This document shows positions 1-8,435 of a stretch of 40,540 nt of DNA, one piece after another (the first letter of the stretch is position 1; each line of letters begins with the position of its first letter). This stretch comes from Planctomycetota bacterium. Lineage in GTDB: Bacteria > Planctomycetota > Planctomycetia > Gemmatales > Gemmataceae. Location of the stretch: assembly GCA_021781415.1 (NCBI GenBank), contig JAJXWW010000013.1, forward strand, positions 1 to 40,540, written 5' to 3'. The notes under the pieces are model-generated. The model worked only from the letters and a program-made list of their open reading frames with translations, was not told the origin of the DNA and searched no databases. The position numbers and the translations under genes are program-made.

Positions 1-249
1 ATCGTTCAGTCCTTCCGGCGCGCACCGTAACGAGCTTCGGACCTCCTCCACACCCCCCTGCAACCAAGGCGAGGAATAGGCCGCTCCCATCGCGCTCGTG
101 TCGAGGGCTTTTTCGCCGACGAGAATGGTGTTCGATAGCCCGTCGGTAATGGCTTCCACGCTCGTCGTCTGTTTGGGAAAGGCTTGGAGCCGGAAGGCGG
201 CGTGGGCTTGGACCTGAGCGGGGGTGAGTGTATACTGTGGTCGTCGCAT
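1..249 (-). CDS. DUF1559-type protein, fragment running off the left edge
   Basis: The minus strand opens with ATG (247-249) behind a strong AGGAGG site five bases upstream. It reads MRRPQYTLTPAQVQAHAAF, and then the DUF1559 (SBP_bac_10) signature TSVEAITDGLSNTILVGEK at about residues 33-51. The reading frame is still open at base 1. Typical family members start with a type IV pilin-like prepilin leader and a hydrophobic helix. Neither is present here, so this is either a 5'-truncated copy with a new start or an unusual short form. The C-terminal HX9DG-type motif would lie outside the window. The family call is firm, but whether the gene is functional cannot be judged. Confidence 0.6.
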   Translation of the reverse strand, partial: MRRPQYTLTPAQVQAHAAFRLQAFPKQTTSVEAITDGLSNTILVGEKALDTSAMGAAYSSPWLQGGVEEVRSSLRCAPEGLND

Positions 250-398
250 GGCTTCCTCCTGAAATGCCCTTGCTTGACACACAAGTCCTTATCGGGAGAA
301 GCGTTGCGATTGTCTTGGCTACATACCGCCGCTCGGAGCGAACCGGAAACCACTGGGAGTAAATCGGCTACCTGCGTTCTCCGCAGGAAGGAGGCCCT

Positions 399-872
399 GT
401 GTTACTCACGCTTTGTCGAACGTTGTGCGTCCTGGGTGCGGCGGCATCGATGGGTTTCCCCGTCGCCGCCGCGCCGCCGGATAAGCCGAGCGAGCGCCAG
501 GTCGCTGGGTGGATCGAAGAGTTGGGCAACGAGGACTTTGGCAAACGCGAAAAGGCCTCGCGGCAATTGTGGTTGGCTGGGGAAGCCGCCGAGGCCGCTC
601 TTGAAAATGCGCTCCAGGGCAGCGATCCCGAAGTGGTTCGTCGAGCGCGCGCCGTCTTGGACAAGTTTCGCTGGGGCATCTACGGAGACACGCCGTCCAA
701 GGTGGTCGCGCTCATCCAGGCTTATAAGGCTGTAGACGTAGAAGATGGCTTCGATGGACGAAGCTGTCACATTGACAGTGGAGCGGTACACTCTGGCAGG
801 TGGAGCGAGGTGAACGAGCCTCGCGGCAAGGGAGGCTTGATTTTATCTCGACCTCATGTTCTACTTAAATAA
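399..872 (+). CDS. Secreted HEAT-like protein, probably truncated
   Basis: GTG start with AAGGAGG a few bases upstream. Residues 1-25 form a signal peptide (LCRTLCVLGAAASMGFPVAAA). Residues 30-100 are the alpha-helical repeat common at the N-terminus of planctomycete secreted proteins (LGNEDFGKREKASRQL, then ALENALQGSDPEVVRRARAVL). After about residue 110 (LIQAYKA) the sequence loses all helical-repeat character and ends in an arbitrary-looking tail. Relatives continue for hundreds of residues after this module. I infer that the gene lost its 3' part near base 730, so the 157-residue product is probably a remnant. The following 872-1014 stretch shows nothing recognisable. Confidence 0.5.
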   Translation: MLLTLCRTLCVLGAAASMGFPVAAAPPDKPSERQVAGWIEELGNEDFGKREKASRQLWLAGEAAEAALENALQGSDPEVVRRARAVLDKFRWGIYGDTPSKVVALIQAYKAVDVEDGFDGRSCHIDSGAVHSGRWSEVNEPRGKGGLILSRPHVLLK

Positions 873-1014
873 GCAGTTAGGTCGATCTAGCTCGACTCGG
901 CGGCGACGGTATGGGTTTTGCTGCTTCGTCCATTGCTTCGTGGGAGCGAATCCTGCCGAGGTCGTGCCGCCGGCCCGGTTCGGACTATTGGAACGGCCAG
1001 ACGAGGTATGCGGC

Positions 1015-1413
1015 ATGAAAGCGACATCCCAAGCACGCGATTACGCGATCCTGATCGCCGACGACGACAGCGGGTGCCGGCAAGCCTTGCGCGACATCAT
1101 GGAACCCGAAGGCTTTCGCACCTTGTTGGCGTCTTCCGGAGAAGAGGCGTTGGATATTGCACGCAACGACGATGTGCATCTGGCTCTGTTGGACATGCAC
1201 ATGCCCACGCTGACGGGTATCGAGACGCTGCAATTAGTGCGTCAGTTCAAGGAAATGTTGCCGGCGATTTTGATCACGGGCGACACCACCGAGAGTCTCA
1301 TGCGGCAGGCGTGCCAGATGCACTTTTTCAGCGTTATCCCCAAACCGATCAACAAGAACGTGGTGCTGTACACGGTGGTACGCGCTCTAGCCGGAGTCTA
1401 TGGAAGACGCTAA
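1015..1413 (+). CDS. Single-domain CheY-like response regulator
   Basis: A 132-residue stand-alone receiver domain with no output domain. Visible receiver residues are the acidic pocket D16-D17-D18 (ILIADDD), phosphoacceptor D60 (LALLDMHMP), switch Thr T88 (ILITGD) and conserved Lys K110 (IPKPI). The ATG at 1015 was chosen because GAGG lies eight bases upstream and the receiver fold starts about ten residues later; the frame extends further upstream without receiver sequence. It would act in the cytoplasm as a phosphorylation-dependent partner in a phosphorelay or as a protein-protein switch. No histidine kinase is nearby, so its partner is unknown. The GroES gene follows 57 bp downstream. 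Confidence 0.85.
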   Translation: MKATSQARDYAILIADDDSGCRQALRDIMEPEGFRTLLASSGEEALDIARNDDVHLALLDMHMPTLTGIETLQLVRQFKEMLPAILITGDTTESLMRQACQMHFFSVIPKPINKNVVLYTVVRALAGVYGRR

Positions 1414-1470
1414 AAAGCACGCCAACGGGTTACAGCGAGAGACGATTCATCCTCGAAGGAGCAAAATGGT

Positions 1471-1758
1471 ATGACAGTAGTGCCACTCAACGACAAAATC
1501 GTGGTCAAACGGTTGGAGGCGGAAGAGAAGACGGCCGGCGGCATCGTGTTGCCCGATTCGGCCCGCGAGAAGCCGAGGCAGGGCAAAGTCCTTAGCCTCG
1601 GCGACGGCAAACGACTGGAGAACGGGCAGCGCGCGTCCTTCCAGGTGAAGGAAGGCGACCGCGTGCTTTTCACCTCCTACGCTGGTAACGAAGTAAGCGT
1701 CGATGGCGAAGAATTGCTCATTATGACCGAAGACGATATTCTCGCCGTGGTCGAGTAA
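1471..1758 (+). CDS. groES: Co-chaperonin GroES
   Basis: A 95-residue GroES (Cpn10), the usual length. It forms the heptameric lid of the GroEL folding chamber. The sequence starts with the family signature [20 protein letters not shown]. The mobile loop that binds GroEL follows ([14 protein letters not shown], residues about 21-34), and the protein ends with the typical DILAVVE strand. The ATG has AAGGAG about ten bases upstream. No groEL follows: the gene is monocistronic and is closed by a strong hairpin at 1780-1822. Planctomycetes often carry several groES/groEL copies, so this is probably one of a set. Confidence 0.95.
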   Translation: MTVVPLNDKIVVKRLEAEEKTAGGIVLPDSAREKPRQGKVLSLGDGKRLENGQRASFQVKEGDRVLFTSYAGNEVSVDGEELLIMTEDDILAVVE

Positions 1759-1779
1759 ACGACGCCTTCTTCCCTCGCG

Positions 1780-1822
1780 GCCCGCGACAAAATCGAGGAT
1801 TATCCTCGTTCTTGTCGCGGGC
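1780..1822 (+). terminator. Terminator hairpin after groES
   Basis: A 20-bp stem (1780-1799 with 1803-1822), two mismatches, a 3-base loop TTA, and an outer perfect 11-bp GCCCGCGACAA pairing. It starts 21 bp after the groES stop. Only a short TGTTT follows, so it is a hairpin-dominated rather than a classic U-tract terminator. Confidence 0.7.
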
Positions 1823-1941
1823 TGTTTCGCGCGCCCCTTCGCGCATACAATGAAACTCGAACGGACGGCATCGTGTTTGCGTGGATTGGGGATCGTTCCG
1901 CGCTCTGCTTCGAGTCGCGGCTTATCCAAGGAGACGATTCG

Positions 1942-3081
1942 ATGAATGGCCGATCCATCTTGGCGCATCTCATTCCGGTGCTTGTCGTCTTGGCCGGGGT
2001 GCGGGAATCGAAAGCCGGAGCCGATCCCAAACAGTGGAACGACTCGACGGGCAAGGCCGTCGCGTATCTGCGCAAACAGCAGAACGACGACGGCAGCTGG
2101 GGCAAGTCGGAACAGGAGAAAGTCGGTGCGACGGGCCTGATCCTCACCGGCCTGCTACAGAGCGGCAAGGTCGGTTCCGACGATGCAATGGTCGAAAAGG
2201 GATTGAAGTACATCGAATCGCTCGTCAATCCGCGCGAAAAGCACATCGCCGGTCAGAATCCGCGCGTACAGCTCAAGAACTACGTCACCTGTATCAATGT
2301 CCTAGCGCTGGTCAGCGCCAAGCGCGAAAGCTACAAGGCGGTCGTCGCCGACGCCTCCAAGTTCCTGCGCGGCCTGCAATGGGACGAAGGCGAAGGCAAG
2401 GACAAGGAGGACGATTTCTTCGGCGGCGCGGGCTACGATAGCAAATCGCGTCCGGACCTATCCAACACCCAGTTCTTCCTCGATGCCCTGAAGGCCGCAG
2501 GCATTCCCAAGGACGACCCCGCCTATCAGAAAGCAGCGATCTTCGTCAGCCGGTGTCAGAATCTCAAAGGCGAAGGCAACGATCAAAAGTGGGCCGACAA
2601 AATCAATGACGGCAGTTTTATCTACAGTGCCGCCGGGGGAGGCCAGACGAAGACGCAAGACAAAGCCAACGACGACGGCGGCCTGCCCGGCTACGGCAGC
2701 ATGACCTACGCCGGCATTAAAAGCCTGATCTACTGCGGCGTCGATAAAAAGGACGCGCGCATCCAGAAAGCGTTGGAGTGGATTCAAAAGAATTATTCGG
2801 TCGATGCGAATCCCGGTATGCCCAAAGAGCGGGGCGACTGGGGACTGTACTATTACTATCACACGATGGCCAAATGTCTGGCCACTCTGGAAATGGACAA
2901 GATCAAAGACGCCGCCGGCAAGGAACACGATTGGCGCGCCGATCTCACTGCCGCCTTGGCGAAACGGCAGAAGGAAGACGGCAGTTGGCGCAGCGAAAAC
3001 CCGCGCTGGATGGAAGGCGATCCGCTCATCGTCACCGGCTACGCCCTGATGGCCCTTAGCCACTGCAAACCCCAAAAGTGA
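1942..3081 (+). CDS. Secreted prenyltransferase/squalene-oxidase-repeat protein
   Basis: A 379-residue protein with an N-terminal signal peptide (ILAHLIPVLVVLAGVRESKAGA, about residues 5-26). It then shows the alpha/alpha-barrel repeats of the terpene-cyclase/prenyltransferase superfamily: QW-like motifs such as KQQNDDGSWG near residue 50 and KRQKEDGSW near residue 344, with glycine-rich turns between helix pairs. The start at 1942 has AAGGAG eight bases upstream; the frame runs open to 1873 but without coding character. Proteins of this kind are common in planctomycetes and are exported, unlike true squalene-hopene cyclases. The DxDD catalytic motif of cyclases is not seen, so a scaffold or carbohydrate/protein-binding role is as likely as catalysis. 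Function unknown. Confidence 0.75.
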   Translation: MNGRSILAHLIPVLVVLAGVRESKAGADPKQWNDSTGKAVAYLRKQQNDDGSWGKSEQEKVGATGLILTGLLQSGKVGSDDAMVEKGLKYIESLVNPREKHIAGQNPRVQLKNYVTCINVLALVSAKRESYKAVVADASKFLRGLQWDEGEGKDKEDDFFGGAGYDSKSRPDLSNTQFFLDALKAAGIPKDDPAYQKAAIFVSRCQNLKGEGNDQKWADKINDGSFIYSAAGGGQTKTQDKANDDGGLPGYGSMTYAGIKSLIYCGVDKKDARIQKALEWIQKNYSVDANPGMPKERGDWGLYYYYHTMAKCLATLEMDKIKDAAGKEHDWRADLTAALAKRQKEDGSWRSENPRWMEGDPLIVTGYALMALSHCKPQK

Positions 3082-3088
3082 AAGCACA

Positions 3089-3200
3089 CCACAAAGACAC
3101 GAAGAAGACTGAAGATGAGAATCAGAGACGAACGAATACCCTCTCGTCTTGTTCTATTCGCCCTTTTTTTCTCTTCTTTGTATATTTTGTGCCTTTGTGG
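3089..3200. repeat. CCACAAAG-type dispersed inverted repeat
   Basis: The left arm 3089-3108 (ccacaaagacacgaagaaga) is mirrored by 3172-3200, whose reverse complement begins CCACAAAGGCAC and ends ACAAAGAAGA. Sequences of the CACAAAGGCACAAAG kind are dispersed repeats in many bacterial genomes. Here the two arms straddle the start codon and the signal-peptide region of the next gene. Confidence 0.6.
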
Positions 3201-4623
3201 CGATGTCGTTGTCGCGCATCCGGTACCCAAACAGAATCACGACCGCGCCATTGAGGTACGCTTGACGCCGACCGCGGTGGTCGTGAACTATCGGCTGGAA
3301 ATCGACGAATATCGAGCCGTTCAGGATTTAGAGAAAGAGGAAATCGCTCGCATCCGCAGTCCGCGCGACATTGGCCGGGTGTTTGTCGCCTGCACGGCAC
3401 CGATCTTAGGCAACAACTTGATTGCTCGTTTGGACGACAAAGAGTTGTCGTTTCAAGGCGAGGGCAAGATCGACGACTCGGTCGCGGATCATCTCCGCTG
3501 CGAGTTTACTTTCAAAGCTGCATGGAATCTCACGCCGGGGAAGTTGCACTCGTTCACTTTCCGCGAAGCCAATTACGACCGGGAAGATTTCGACCGCATC
3601 GACCTCGCGTTGATAATCGACGAGACCATCCATCCACGCGAGACCACCGCACCCGACAAGACGTTGCGCGAACGGTCGGCCCTCGAACGCCGTCCAGGCG
3701 ACGACGAACGCCTTCGCAAATTGTCGGCCACATTCACCCTCAAAAGCGCATCGACCGATTCGAGTAGCCAAGCAAATGGGCAGACTCCAAAATCGGAACC
3801 GGAACGAACGAACGTCGAACGAGAGCGATCGCATAATCTCTTGCATTTGCTCCTCGACACGCAGCGCGGTTTGGTGGTGCTGTTGTTCATGGCCGCGGGA
3901 TTCGGCGCGGCTCATGCGCTGACGCCGGGACACGGCAAAACCCTGGTGGCGGCGTATCTCGTCGGCGAACGTGGCACGGTCTGGCACGCTCTGTTGTTGG
4001 GGCTGATGACAACGATAACGCATACGGGTGCCGTGTTGGTATTGGCGGTGGTATTTCTCGTCTCGCCATCGTCCGCGCGCTTTATCTACTACCTACAAGG
4101 ATTGATCGGCGGCTTGCTGATTACGTTGCTCGGGTTTTGGTTGTTGGTGCAACGTCTCTTCGGCCGGCCCGATCACGTCCATATCGGCGGTTCGCATCAC
4201 CACCACCACGGCGATGAACCCCAACTCCCCGGCGGAACGACGGTGCGTTGGTGGCATCTCGTCTTGCTGGGGATGCGAGGCGGTCTGGTTCCATGCTGGG
4301 ATGCGATTCTGCTGCTCTGTTTGGCAGTCTCGGCTCAGCGCTTGTGGTTGGGATTGCCGTTATTGTTGGCCTTCAGCGCGGGATTGGCTGGAGTTCTCGT
4401 CGGCCTCGGCGTCGGAGTTGTCTGGACGAGGAATTGGGCCGTCGGTCGATGGGTCGCGAGCGATCGGATGCGAAAAGTATCTGCCGCTCTGCCCTTGGTC
4501 AGCGCGACCATCCTCATCGCTCTCGGTTTATGGTTGTGCTACGAGAGCCTTCAGACCGAGCAATCGCCGAAACCTACCGAGCAAAACAACGCACCGCTCA
4601 CTTCGGCACGCGCCCTTCGTTGA
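3115..4623 (+). CDS. NicO-type nickel/cobalt exporter with periplasmic N-terminal domain
   Basis: A 502-residue inner-membrane protein. Residues 1-40 form a signal-like hydrophobic segment ending in VVVAHP. Residues about 40-230 are a soluble extracytoplasmic domain. From about residue 248 there are six or so membrane segments of the NicO/RcnA family, with the hallmark AHALTPGHGKTLVAAYLVG near residue 265, THTGAVLVL in the next helix, and a cytoplasmic His-rich loop (HHHHH near residue 362). The second signature, GLVPCWDAILLL, follows. The family exports Ni2+/Co2+ by proton antiport or related mechanisms. The 3' end overlaps the convergent hydrolase gene by 26 bp. The start is uncertain because the first residues lie inside a dispersed repeat. 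Confidence 0.8.
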   Translation: MRIRDERIPSRLVLFALFFSSLYILCLCGDVVVAHPVPKQNHDRAIEVRLTPTAVVVNYRLEIDEYRAVQDLEKEEIARIRSPRDIGRVFVACTAPILGNNLIARLDDKELSFQGEGKIDDSVADHLRCEFTFKAAWNLTPGKLHSFTFREANYDREDFDRIDLALIIDETIHPRETTAPDKTLRERSALERRPGDDERLRKLSATFTLKSASTDSSSQANGQTPKSEPERTNVERERSHNLLHLLLDTQRGLVVLLFMAAGFGAAHALTPGHGKTLVAAYLVGERGTVWHALLLGLMTTITHTGAVLVLAVVFLVSPSSARFIYYLQGLIGGLLITLLGFWLLVQRLFGRPDHVHIGGSHHHHHGDEPQLPGGTTVRWWHLVLLGMRGGLVPCWDAILLLCLAVSAQRLWLGLPLLLAFSAGLAGVLVGLGVGVVWTRNWAVGRWVASDRMRKVSAALPLVSATILIALGLWLCYESLQTEQSPKPTEQNNAPLTSARALR

Positions 4624-5380
4624 TGTCGCGCTCCCACTCTTTCAGCAACGGCCAACTGGTGGCGCAGGTGCCGAAGTCGGCCATGTACTGATACTGGGTG
4701 AGGCGGTCGATAGCCTTCTGCAGAATGGCCGGGGCGCGGCGAAAAATGGGGCCGTGGCTGGGCAGCAAGTATTCGGCATCGTCGCGTTGAATGCGCTTCA
4801 GCGATTCGATGAACGCCGGCAGATTGGAACCGTGATGGGCATCGATGACACCGACGCAACTATCCTTGTAAATGTTGTCGCCGCTGAACAGCAAGTTGCC
4901 CATCTTGAAACTGAGTTGTCCCTCGGTGTGTCCCGGTGTGTGCCAAACTTTCAACTTGAGATCGCCGACGGCAATCGTGTCGCCTTCATTGAGGAGAATA
5001 TCGACCTTGCAAGGCGGCATTGGTAGTTCGACGTTTTGCGCCTTGATCGTGGCAAACGTCATAATCTCGTCGCCGGATTCGAGCGGCTCGACGCTCAGAG
5101 GATGGGCGGCCACCTTCGTTTTCAGAATCTCCTTAGCGCGGGCCAATCCTTGGATATGGTCGGCGTCGGCGTGGGTTGCCACCAGCATCTTGCAGCTGGA
5201 CAGTTTGAAATCCATGCGGCGAATCAATTCGACGATTTCGTCCACGGCGTCGAGATAACCTACGTCGATGAGCAAGAACTCGCTGCCGCCATCGATCAAA
5301 TACACGTTCACTCCCAAGCGTCTCCCCGCCTGGTAGTTTAACTCGATGACTCGTGGGAAGAGATACTTCCGCGCCAACAT
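4598..5380 (-). CDS. Metallo-beta-lactamase-fold hydrolase with HxDxDH variant
   Basis: A 260-residue MBL-fold protein. The metal motif reads H70-A-D72-A-D74-H75 (ATHADADHIQGL), where the family consensus is HxHxDH, so the second histidine is Asp. The downstream ligands are present: the His of HTPGHTEGQL, Asp in LLFSGDNIY, and His in LLPSHGP. This layout fits the glyoxalase II-like/hydrolase branch; the substrate cannot be named. The start MLARKYLF at 5380 was chosen because the frame upstream has no domain sequence. The gene is convergent with the NicO gene and overlaps its last 26 bp. Confidence 0.75.
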   Translation of the reverse strand: MLARKYLFPRVIELNYQAGRRLGVNVYLIDGGSEFLLIDVGYLDAVDEIVELIRRMDFKLSSCKMLVATHADADHIQGLARAKEILKTKVAAHPLSVEPLESGDEIMTFATIKAQNVELPMPPCKVDILLNEGDTIAVGDLKLKVWHTPGHTEGQLSFKMGNLLFSGDNIYKDSCVGVIDAHHGSNLPAFIESLKRIQRDDAEYLLPSHGPIFRRAPAILQKAIDRLTQYQYMADFGTCATSWPLLKEWERDINEGRVPK

Positions 5381-5601
5381 GATGCCGGTCCCTGATAAAA
5401 GAATAGCTCTCTTTATGGTAGATACGGCGAGGGGAGATTCAAGCGCGGAGCGTGGGAACGAGGATAGCCGTTCGTTATTAACCCGGATTGTCGGCCGTTG
5501 GAAGAACCTCGACAACCTTCCTTATAAAATAGCGTAGGTTCGGCTTTTCGGCTTGACGTTCGGGCCGGAAAATTCGAGCTACGACGCCAGACGGAGTATC
5601 C

Positions 5602-6945
5602 ATGACCGCGCCGCGGACTTGTCGTCTCGTCACTCTCGGTTGCAAGGTCAACCAGTACGAGACGCAGTACGTTAAAGAGACGCTGGAAGCCAACGGCTAC
5701 ATCGAAGCCGATGAGGGACAGCAAGCCGATTTGTGCGTCGTCAATACTTGCACCGTCACCGCCGAGGGCGATGCCAAGAGCCGGCAAGCGGTGCGACGAC
5801 TGCATCAGGCGCAACCGAAGGCCGACATCGTCGTCATGGGCTGCTATGCGACGCGCGATCCGGATGCGGTGCGTCGGCTGCCTGGGGTCGTCAAGGTTGT
5901 CGCCGATAAGACGCGGATCGTCGAAGACTTGCAGCCGTTCGGCGTCGAGCATCCCATCGACGGCATCTCGCGCTTCGACGAACATCAACGCGCGTTCGTC
6001 AAAGTGCAAGACGGCTGCTTGCTGAATTGCAGCTATTGCATCATTCCTCACGTCCGCCCCGCGCTGCGCAGCCGCACGCCGGAAGAGATCGTCGCCGAGG
6101 TCACGCGGTTGGTCGAGAACGGCTATCGAGAGATCGTTCTGACCGGCATTCATTTGGGACATTACGGATTCGATTTATCTCGCGGCAAGCCGAAGGCACA
6201 GTGGTGTCGTTTGTGGCATCTGCTCGAACGATTGGCCGAGTTGCCGGGCGATTATCGCCTTCGGCTAAGCAGCCTCGAAGCGGCGGAGGCGCGCGACGAT
6301 CTCGTGCGCGTCCTGGCCGAGCAGCCGCGCATCTGTCCGCATTTGCACTTGTGTTTGCAGAGCGGATCGGATCGCATCCTCGCCCGCATGAAACGACGCT
6401 ATCGCAGCGCCGGCTTTCTCGAACGCTGTCGCCGCATCCGAGAGGCCCTCGACAAGCCCGCCTTCAGCACCGATGTCATCGTCGGCTTTCCGGGCGAGAC
6501 CGACGCCGACTTCGAGGCGACCTGCCGCGTGGTCCGAGAGGTTGGATTCTCGCGCATTCACCTTTTTTCGTACAGTCCGCGCGCGGGGACCGAAGCGGCG
6601 AATTGGCGCGAGAGCGTCCCGTCCGCCGTGGTCGCCGAGCGCCGGGCGCGCTTGTTGGAAATCGAAAGAGATCTGGCGGAGGCGTACTATCGCAGCTTGG
6701 TCGGTAAGAGTCTCGACGTTCTGGTGGAGGGTGCCGATGTTAGCCGTCCGGGCTTCGTGCGCGGCACGGCTTGCCGGTATATGCCGGTAGTCTGTCGCGG
6801 TCATGCCCCGGCCTTGATCCGCCGGCGCATTCCCGTCCGCGCGGTGGACTTGGCCAACGGTGTCCTTCTCGGCGAACCGGAAGCAGGGGAGTTTGAGAAT
6901 CGACAAATCGGTATCCGTCTCAGCCTGCCTTTGGCCGAAGAATGA
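5602..6945 (+). CDS. mtaB: tRNA t6A37 methylthiotransferase MtaB
   Basis: A 447-residue radical-SAM methylthiotransferase that converts t6A to ms2t6A at position 37 of ANN-decoding tRNAs. Domain order is canonical. The N-terminal UPF0004 domain has cluster ligands C14 (LGCKVNQYE), C50 (NTCTV) and C81 (MGCY). The radical SAM domain has C139-x3-C143-x2-C146 (GCLLNCSYC) followed by IPHVRP. A C-terminal TRAM-like domain starts near residue 375. The LGCKVNQYE opening separates MtaB from MiaB (tRNA i6A) and RimO (ribosomal S12). The ATG has GACGGAG upstream. The gene appears to be its own unit, 40 bp upstream of the STAS gene. Confidence 0.9.
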   Translation: MTAPRTCRLVTLGCKVNQYETQYVKETLEANGYIEADEGQQADLCVVNTCTVTAEGDAKSRQAVRRLHQAQPKADIVVMGCYATRDPDAVRRLPGVVKVVADKTRIVEDLQPFGVEHPIDGISRFDEHQRAFVKVQDGCLLNCSYCIIPHVRPALRSRTPEEIVAEVTRLVENGYREIVLTGIHLGHYGFDLSRGKPKAQWCRLWHLLERLAELPGDYRLRLSSLEAAEARDDLVRVLAEQPRICPHLHLCLQSGSDRILARMKRRYRSAGFLERCRRIREALDKPAFSTDVIVGFPGETDADFEATCRVVREVGFSRIHLFSYSPRAGTEAANWRESVPSAVVAERRARLLEIERDLAEAYYRSLVGKSLDVLVEGADVSRPGFVRGTACRYMPVVCRGHAPALIRRRIPVRAVDLANGVLLGEPEAGEFENRQIGIRLSLPLAEE

Positions 6946-6984
6946 TGGCTCGCCCCTCTTGACAGCCGGGAAGGAGCGATTACT

Positions 6985-7413
6985 GTGAAGTGTGATGATT
7001 CGCCGTCCCAGGGGCGCGATCCGCCCAACTCGACGAGGGTTTCAGAAATGACTCGTCTCCATCGACACATCCAAGTGGAGAAGCGCGGCGAGGTTTGCTG
7101 CGTTCGGCTGTGCCACCATCGTCTGGACGAGCCGATGATCTACGAGATGTCCGATGAGCTTCGCGCATTGGTCGAGGACGGAGTGTGCCGGAGAATGGCT
7201 CTAAGCCTGGGTCCGGACGCTCTCGAATGTATGTACAGCGTGTTTCTCGCCAAACTGATCGCCCTGCAGCGCATCCTGCGCGAACACCAGGGCGAACTGG
7301 TTTTGTGCGAGGTGCAACCGGAGGTGCGCGAGATCTTCAGAGCTTGTGGCATGGAAGAGATGTTCCACTTCGCTCCCGACTTCACCGCCGCCGCCGCCCA
7401 TTGGACGGTGTGA
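6985..7413 (+). CDS. STAS-domain protein (anti-sigma antagonist-like)
   Basis: The STAS-like core runs from RHIQVEKRGEVCCVRL to the end: alternating strands and helices, with a central SLGPDALECMYSVFLAKL segment where SpoIIAA-type antagonists carry the DSSG phosphorylation site. The canonical Ser is not in the usual context, so regulation by phosphorylation is uncertain. Two starts are possible: GTG 6985 with AAGGAG eight bases upstream, and ATG 7048 with GAGG ten bases upstream. The extra 21 residues of the longer form are not part of the domain. It would act in cytoplasmic partner-switching signalling. It is convergent with the next gene, separated by eight bases. Confidence 0.65.
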   Translation: MKCDDSPSQGRDPPNSTRVSEMTRLHRHIQVEKRGEVCCVRLCHHRLDEPMIYEMSDELRALVEDGVCRRMALSLGPDALECMYSVFLAKLIALQRILREHQGELVLCEVQPEVREIFRACGMEEMFHFAPDFTAAAAHWTV

Positions 7414-7421
7414 AGAAAGCG

Positions 7422-8435
7422 CTACCAATCCTTGCCCAGCGCCTCACCGCCGTTGCGCGTGATCGTGGCGCGAAGGGTCGTTCCGCTCACCGTTCGATCG
7501 ATTCTTCGGACGGAACCGTCGGCTAGTGCTGCTAGGAAAGAGACTGGATCGCGCCAGCCTTGCAACGACGAGGGACGATTCCTATCGAAAGACAACTCCG
7601 ACGGTTGAGTCCACGGAACCGCCTCGGTAGCCTCGACGATGAGGAGAGTATTGGATGTGCCGTCCGGAAAGTCTTCCGGAACGCGAAGCCCGCGCCTCCC
7701 TTCAAACGCGGCACCGTCGCCGACAAAAACGCGATAGTGTGTGTGATTCGGTTTGTCGGTATCTTTGCGGTAGGGCGACTTGTACACCCTCGGCATACGC
7801 GACAGAAGAGGTAGGTTTTTCGGGCTGTCCCAAGGCTCGTCCAGGTGGAACTCATTGTACAAGGACTGCTGTTCCAAGTAGGGCAAGATCAGTACGCGCC
7901 AACTCAACAACGCTTGTCCCTGTCGATCGTAAAGCGCGGCGGGTGGGAAGGTTTTCTCCTGTACCGTGTCCTGGTAGTTGTACATAGCGAGAGCCATCCA
8001 CTTTAGATTGTTCTGCGATTGAGCGCGCGCTGAAGCCTCTCTGCCGCCCTTAATAATCGGCTCCGGCGAGGTCAGCAGCCAAGCCGCTTGATGACCGATG
8101 CCGACGAAGGCAATGCCCGCGACGAACATCAGCACCATCAGAGCGAGAAAGGCCGCAGTTCGACGAAAGGGCCAGGGCTGTGCCGTGCGCTGCGCAGTCA
8201 ACCAGCGGAGAAACCAATGCAGGCCGACGGCGAGAACACAGAGACAGAAGGCGGCGGTCAAGACCCCCGATTCGCTGACGACGACTTGAGGGATAACGCG
8301 ATACAGGTAGACCATCCAACCGAAAGCGAGGTTCAAAAGCAGATCGCCCGGCAAAGCAAAGCCGAAGAAGGCGAGAAACAATAGACCGAACGCCAGGAGG
8401 ATAAGACAAGAACCGGATAGAAATCGTCTGCTCAT
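7422..8435 (-). CDS. Polytopic DUF1559-type membrane protein
   Basis: A 337-residue protein. Residues 1-140 hold about four hydrophobic membrane segments. Residues 145-337 are a DUF1559 (SBP_bac_10)-type domain: QSQNNLKWMALAMYNYQD, SWRVLILPYLEQQSLYNEF, EPWDSPKN, then FPDGTSNTLLIVE and a C-terminal FLAALADGSVRRID, where the family usually shows HX9DG. Unlike standard members it has several membrane spans and no pilin-type leader. The start at 8435 has GGAGG seven bases upstream and overlaps the stop of the preceding gene as ATGA, so translation is probably coupled. Function unknown; the extracytoplasmic location is inferred. Confidence 0.75.
   Translation of the reverse strand: MSRRFLSGSCLILLAFGLLFLAFFGFALPGDLLLNLAFGWMVYLYRVIPQVVVSESGVLTAAFCLCVLAVGLHWFLRWLTAQRTAQPWPFRRTAAFLALMVLMFVAGIAFVGIGHQAAWLLTSPEPIIKGGREASARAQSQNNLKWMALAMYNYQDTVQEKTFPPAALYDRQGQALLSWRVLILPYLEQQSLYNEFHLDEPWDSPKNLPLLSRMPRVYKSPYRKDTDKPNHTHYRVFVGDGAAFEGRRGLRVPEDFPDGTSNTLLIVEATEAVPWTQPSELSFDRNRPSSLQGWRDPVSFLAALADGSVRRIDRTVSGTTLRATITRNGGEALGKDW

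Noticed and set aside
884..890. GTTAGGT fits the integron R' consensus GTTRRRY
   Set aside because: No palindrome or R'' partner upstream; a seven-base match alone is expected by chance.
4197..4214. His-rich stretch as a possible artificial tag
   Set aside because: It lies in the cytoplasmic loop where NicO/RcnA exporters normally carry His-rich metal-binding sequence.
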